Below, one piece after another: positions 46,655 to 46,762 of a stretch of DNA of 46,762 nt (its first letter is position 1; the number at the start of each line of letters is the position of its first letter). Under the pieces are notes generated by a model, which worked only from the letters and a program-made list of their open reading frames with translations, did no database searches and was not told where the DNA came from. Source of the DNA: Alkanindiges illinoisensis (GTDB taxonomy: Bacteria; Pseudomonadota; Gammaproteobacteria; Pseudomonadales; Moraxellaceae). The stretch lies in the NCBI RefSeq assembly GCF_004377485.1, contig NZ_SNTY01000018.1, positions 1 to 46,762 of the forward strand. The letters are read 5' to 3'. The position numbers were made by a program, and so were the translations under genes.

Positions 46655-46762
46655 TCATTTTTTGCTCAGTTCCAAGTTGTAGATTCCAGCGATTAAATTG
46701 AATCTCAAACCAAGCCTTTTACCTCTATTTCGATAACGCTCAGCAAAGATTTTGAAGGTTTT
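46639..46762 (-). mobile_element. End of an IS5-type insertion sequence, cut by the window edge
   Basis: The stretch AGACCTCTTTCATAAATC (46639-46656) leads directly into the 3' end of a transposase gene on the minus strand and is probably the terminal inverted repeat. The other end is outside the window, so the boundary is approximate. Confidence 0.6.
46655..46762 (-). CDS. IS5-family transposase, C-terminal 35 residues only
   Basis: Reading the minus strand from the window edge gives an open frame of 35 codons and a TGA at 46655-46657. It contains FAERYRNRGKRLGLRFNLIA and ends GIYNLELSKK. The pattern ERYRNRxKRxxLRFNLIAGIYN is typical of the C-terminus of IS5-family DDE transposases common in Acinetobacter. 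The catalytic part is outside the window. Confidence 0.75.
   Translation of the reverse strand, partial: KTFKIFAERYRNRGKRLGLRFNLIAGIYNLELSKK

Overview
The window looks like one chromosomal contig of a gammaproteobacterium of the family Moraxellaceae, close to Acinetobacter. The gene order supports this: a split division and cell-wall cluster that starts at rsmH without mraZ and stops at mraY; ponA divergent from pilMNOPQ-aroK-aroB-SPOR, followed by gltBD; a SpoT with a decayed synthetase domain; and GltX and AroK sequences that read as Acinetobacter-like. Base composition looks somewhat richer in GC than typical Acinetobacter, so a sister genus such as Alkanindiges is possible. Both window ends lie inside transposase genes (IS256-type on the left, IS5-type on the right), as expected when assembly breaks at repeated insertion sequences.

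Layout. 1-2523 is accessory DNA: an IS256-family transposase end and a tyrosine integrase next to tRNA-Ala(GGC), probably the remnant of an integrated element. 2523-5453 holds tRNA-Ala with its promoter and terminator, gltX (minus), and the sulfate-binding protein gene sbp. 5654-12990 is the cell-wall cluster rsmH-ftsL-ftsI-murE-murF-mraY. 13130-14880 carries an unrecognised protein gene and rlmA. ponA (14957-17641, minus) faces away from pilM-N-O-P-Q (17808-23007), the type IV pilus alignment complex and secretin. Close behind follow aroK, aroB and a SPOR-domain gene, then gltB-gltD (glutamate synthase).

32097-39333 is more mosaic. It contains a decayed metal-dependent hydrolase gene, palindromic intergenic repeats, a lemA/TPM/TPM set, the major pilin pilA behind a strong sigma-54 promoter, an AT-rich unknown small gene, a TfpZ-type pilin accessory gene and a Uma2-family gene. 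Next come a bacterioferritin that lacks most ferroxidase ligands, and bfd under a promoter whose spacer contains a perfect 7-1-7 Fur box. 39697-45966 (minus) has ridA, spoT and rpoZ behind one sigma-70 promoter, and a SIMPL-domain lipoprotein gene downstream of rnr. tRNA-Leu(CAG), with promoter and terminator, precedes the right-hand IS5-type fragment.

Functionally the window is mostly housekeeping: peptidoglycan precursor synthesis and septation (MurE, MurF, MraY, FtsL, FtsI, PBP1a), pilus assembly (PilM-Q plus pilin and its accessory protein), aromatic and glutamate biosynthesis, iron storage and release (Bfr/Bfd), and stringent response and RNA turnover (SpoT, omega, RNase R). I found no clear undescribed multigene system. 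The most unusual items are the degenerate bacterioferritin, the unknown gene between pilA and tfpZ, the integrase with its repeat cluster, the palindromic intergenic repeats, and the conserved terminators shared by the two tRNA genes.
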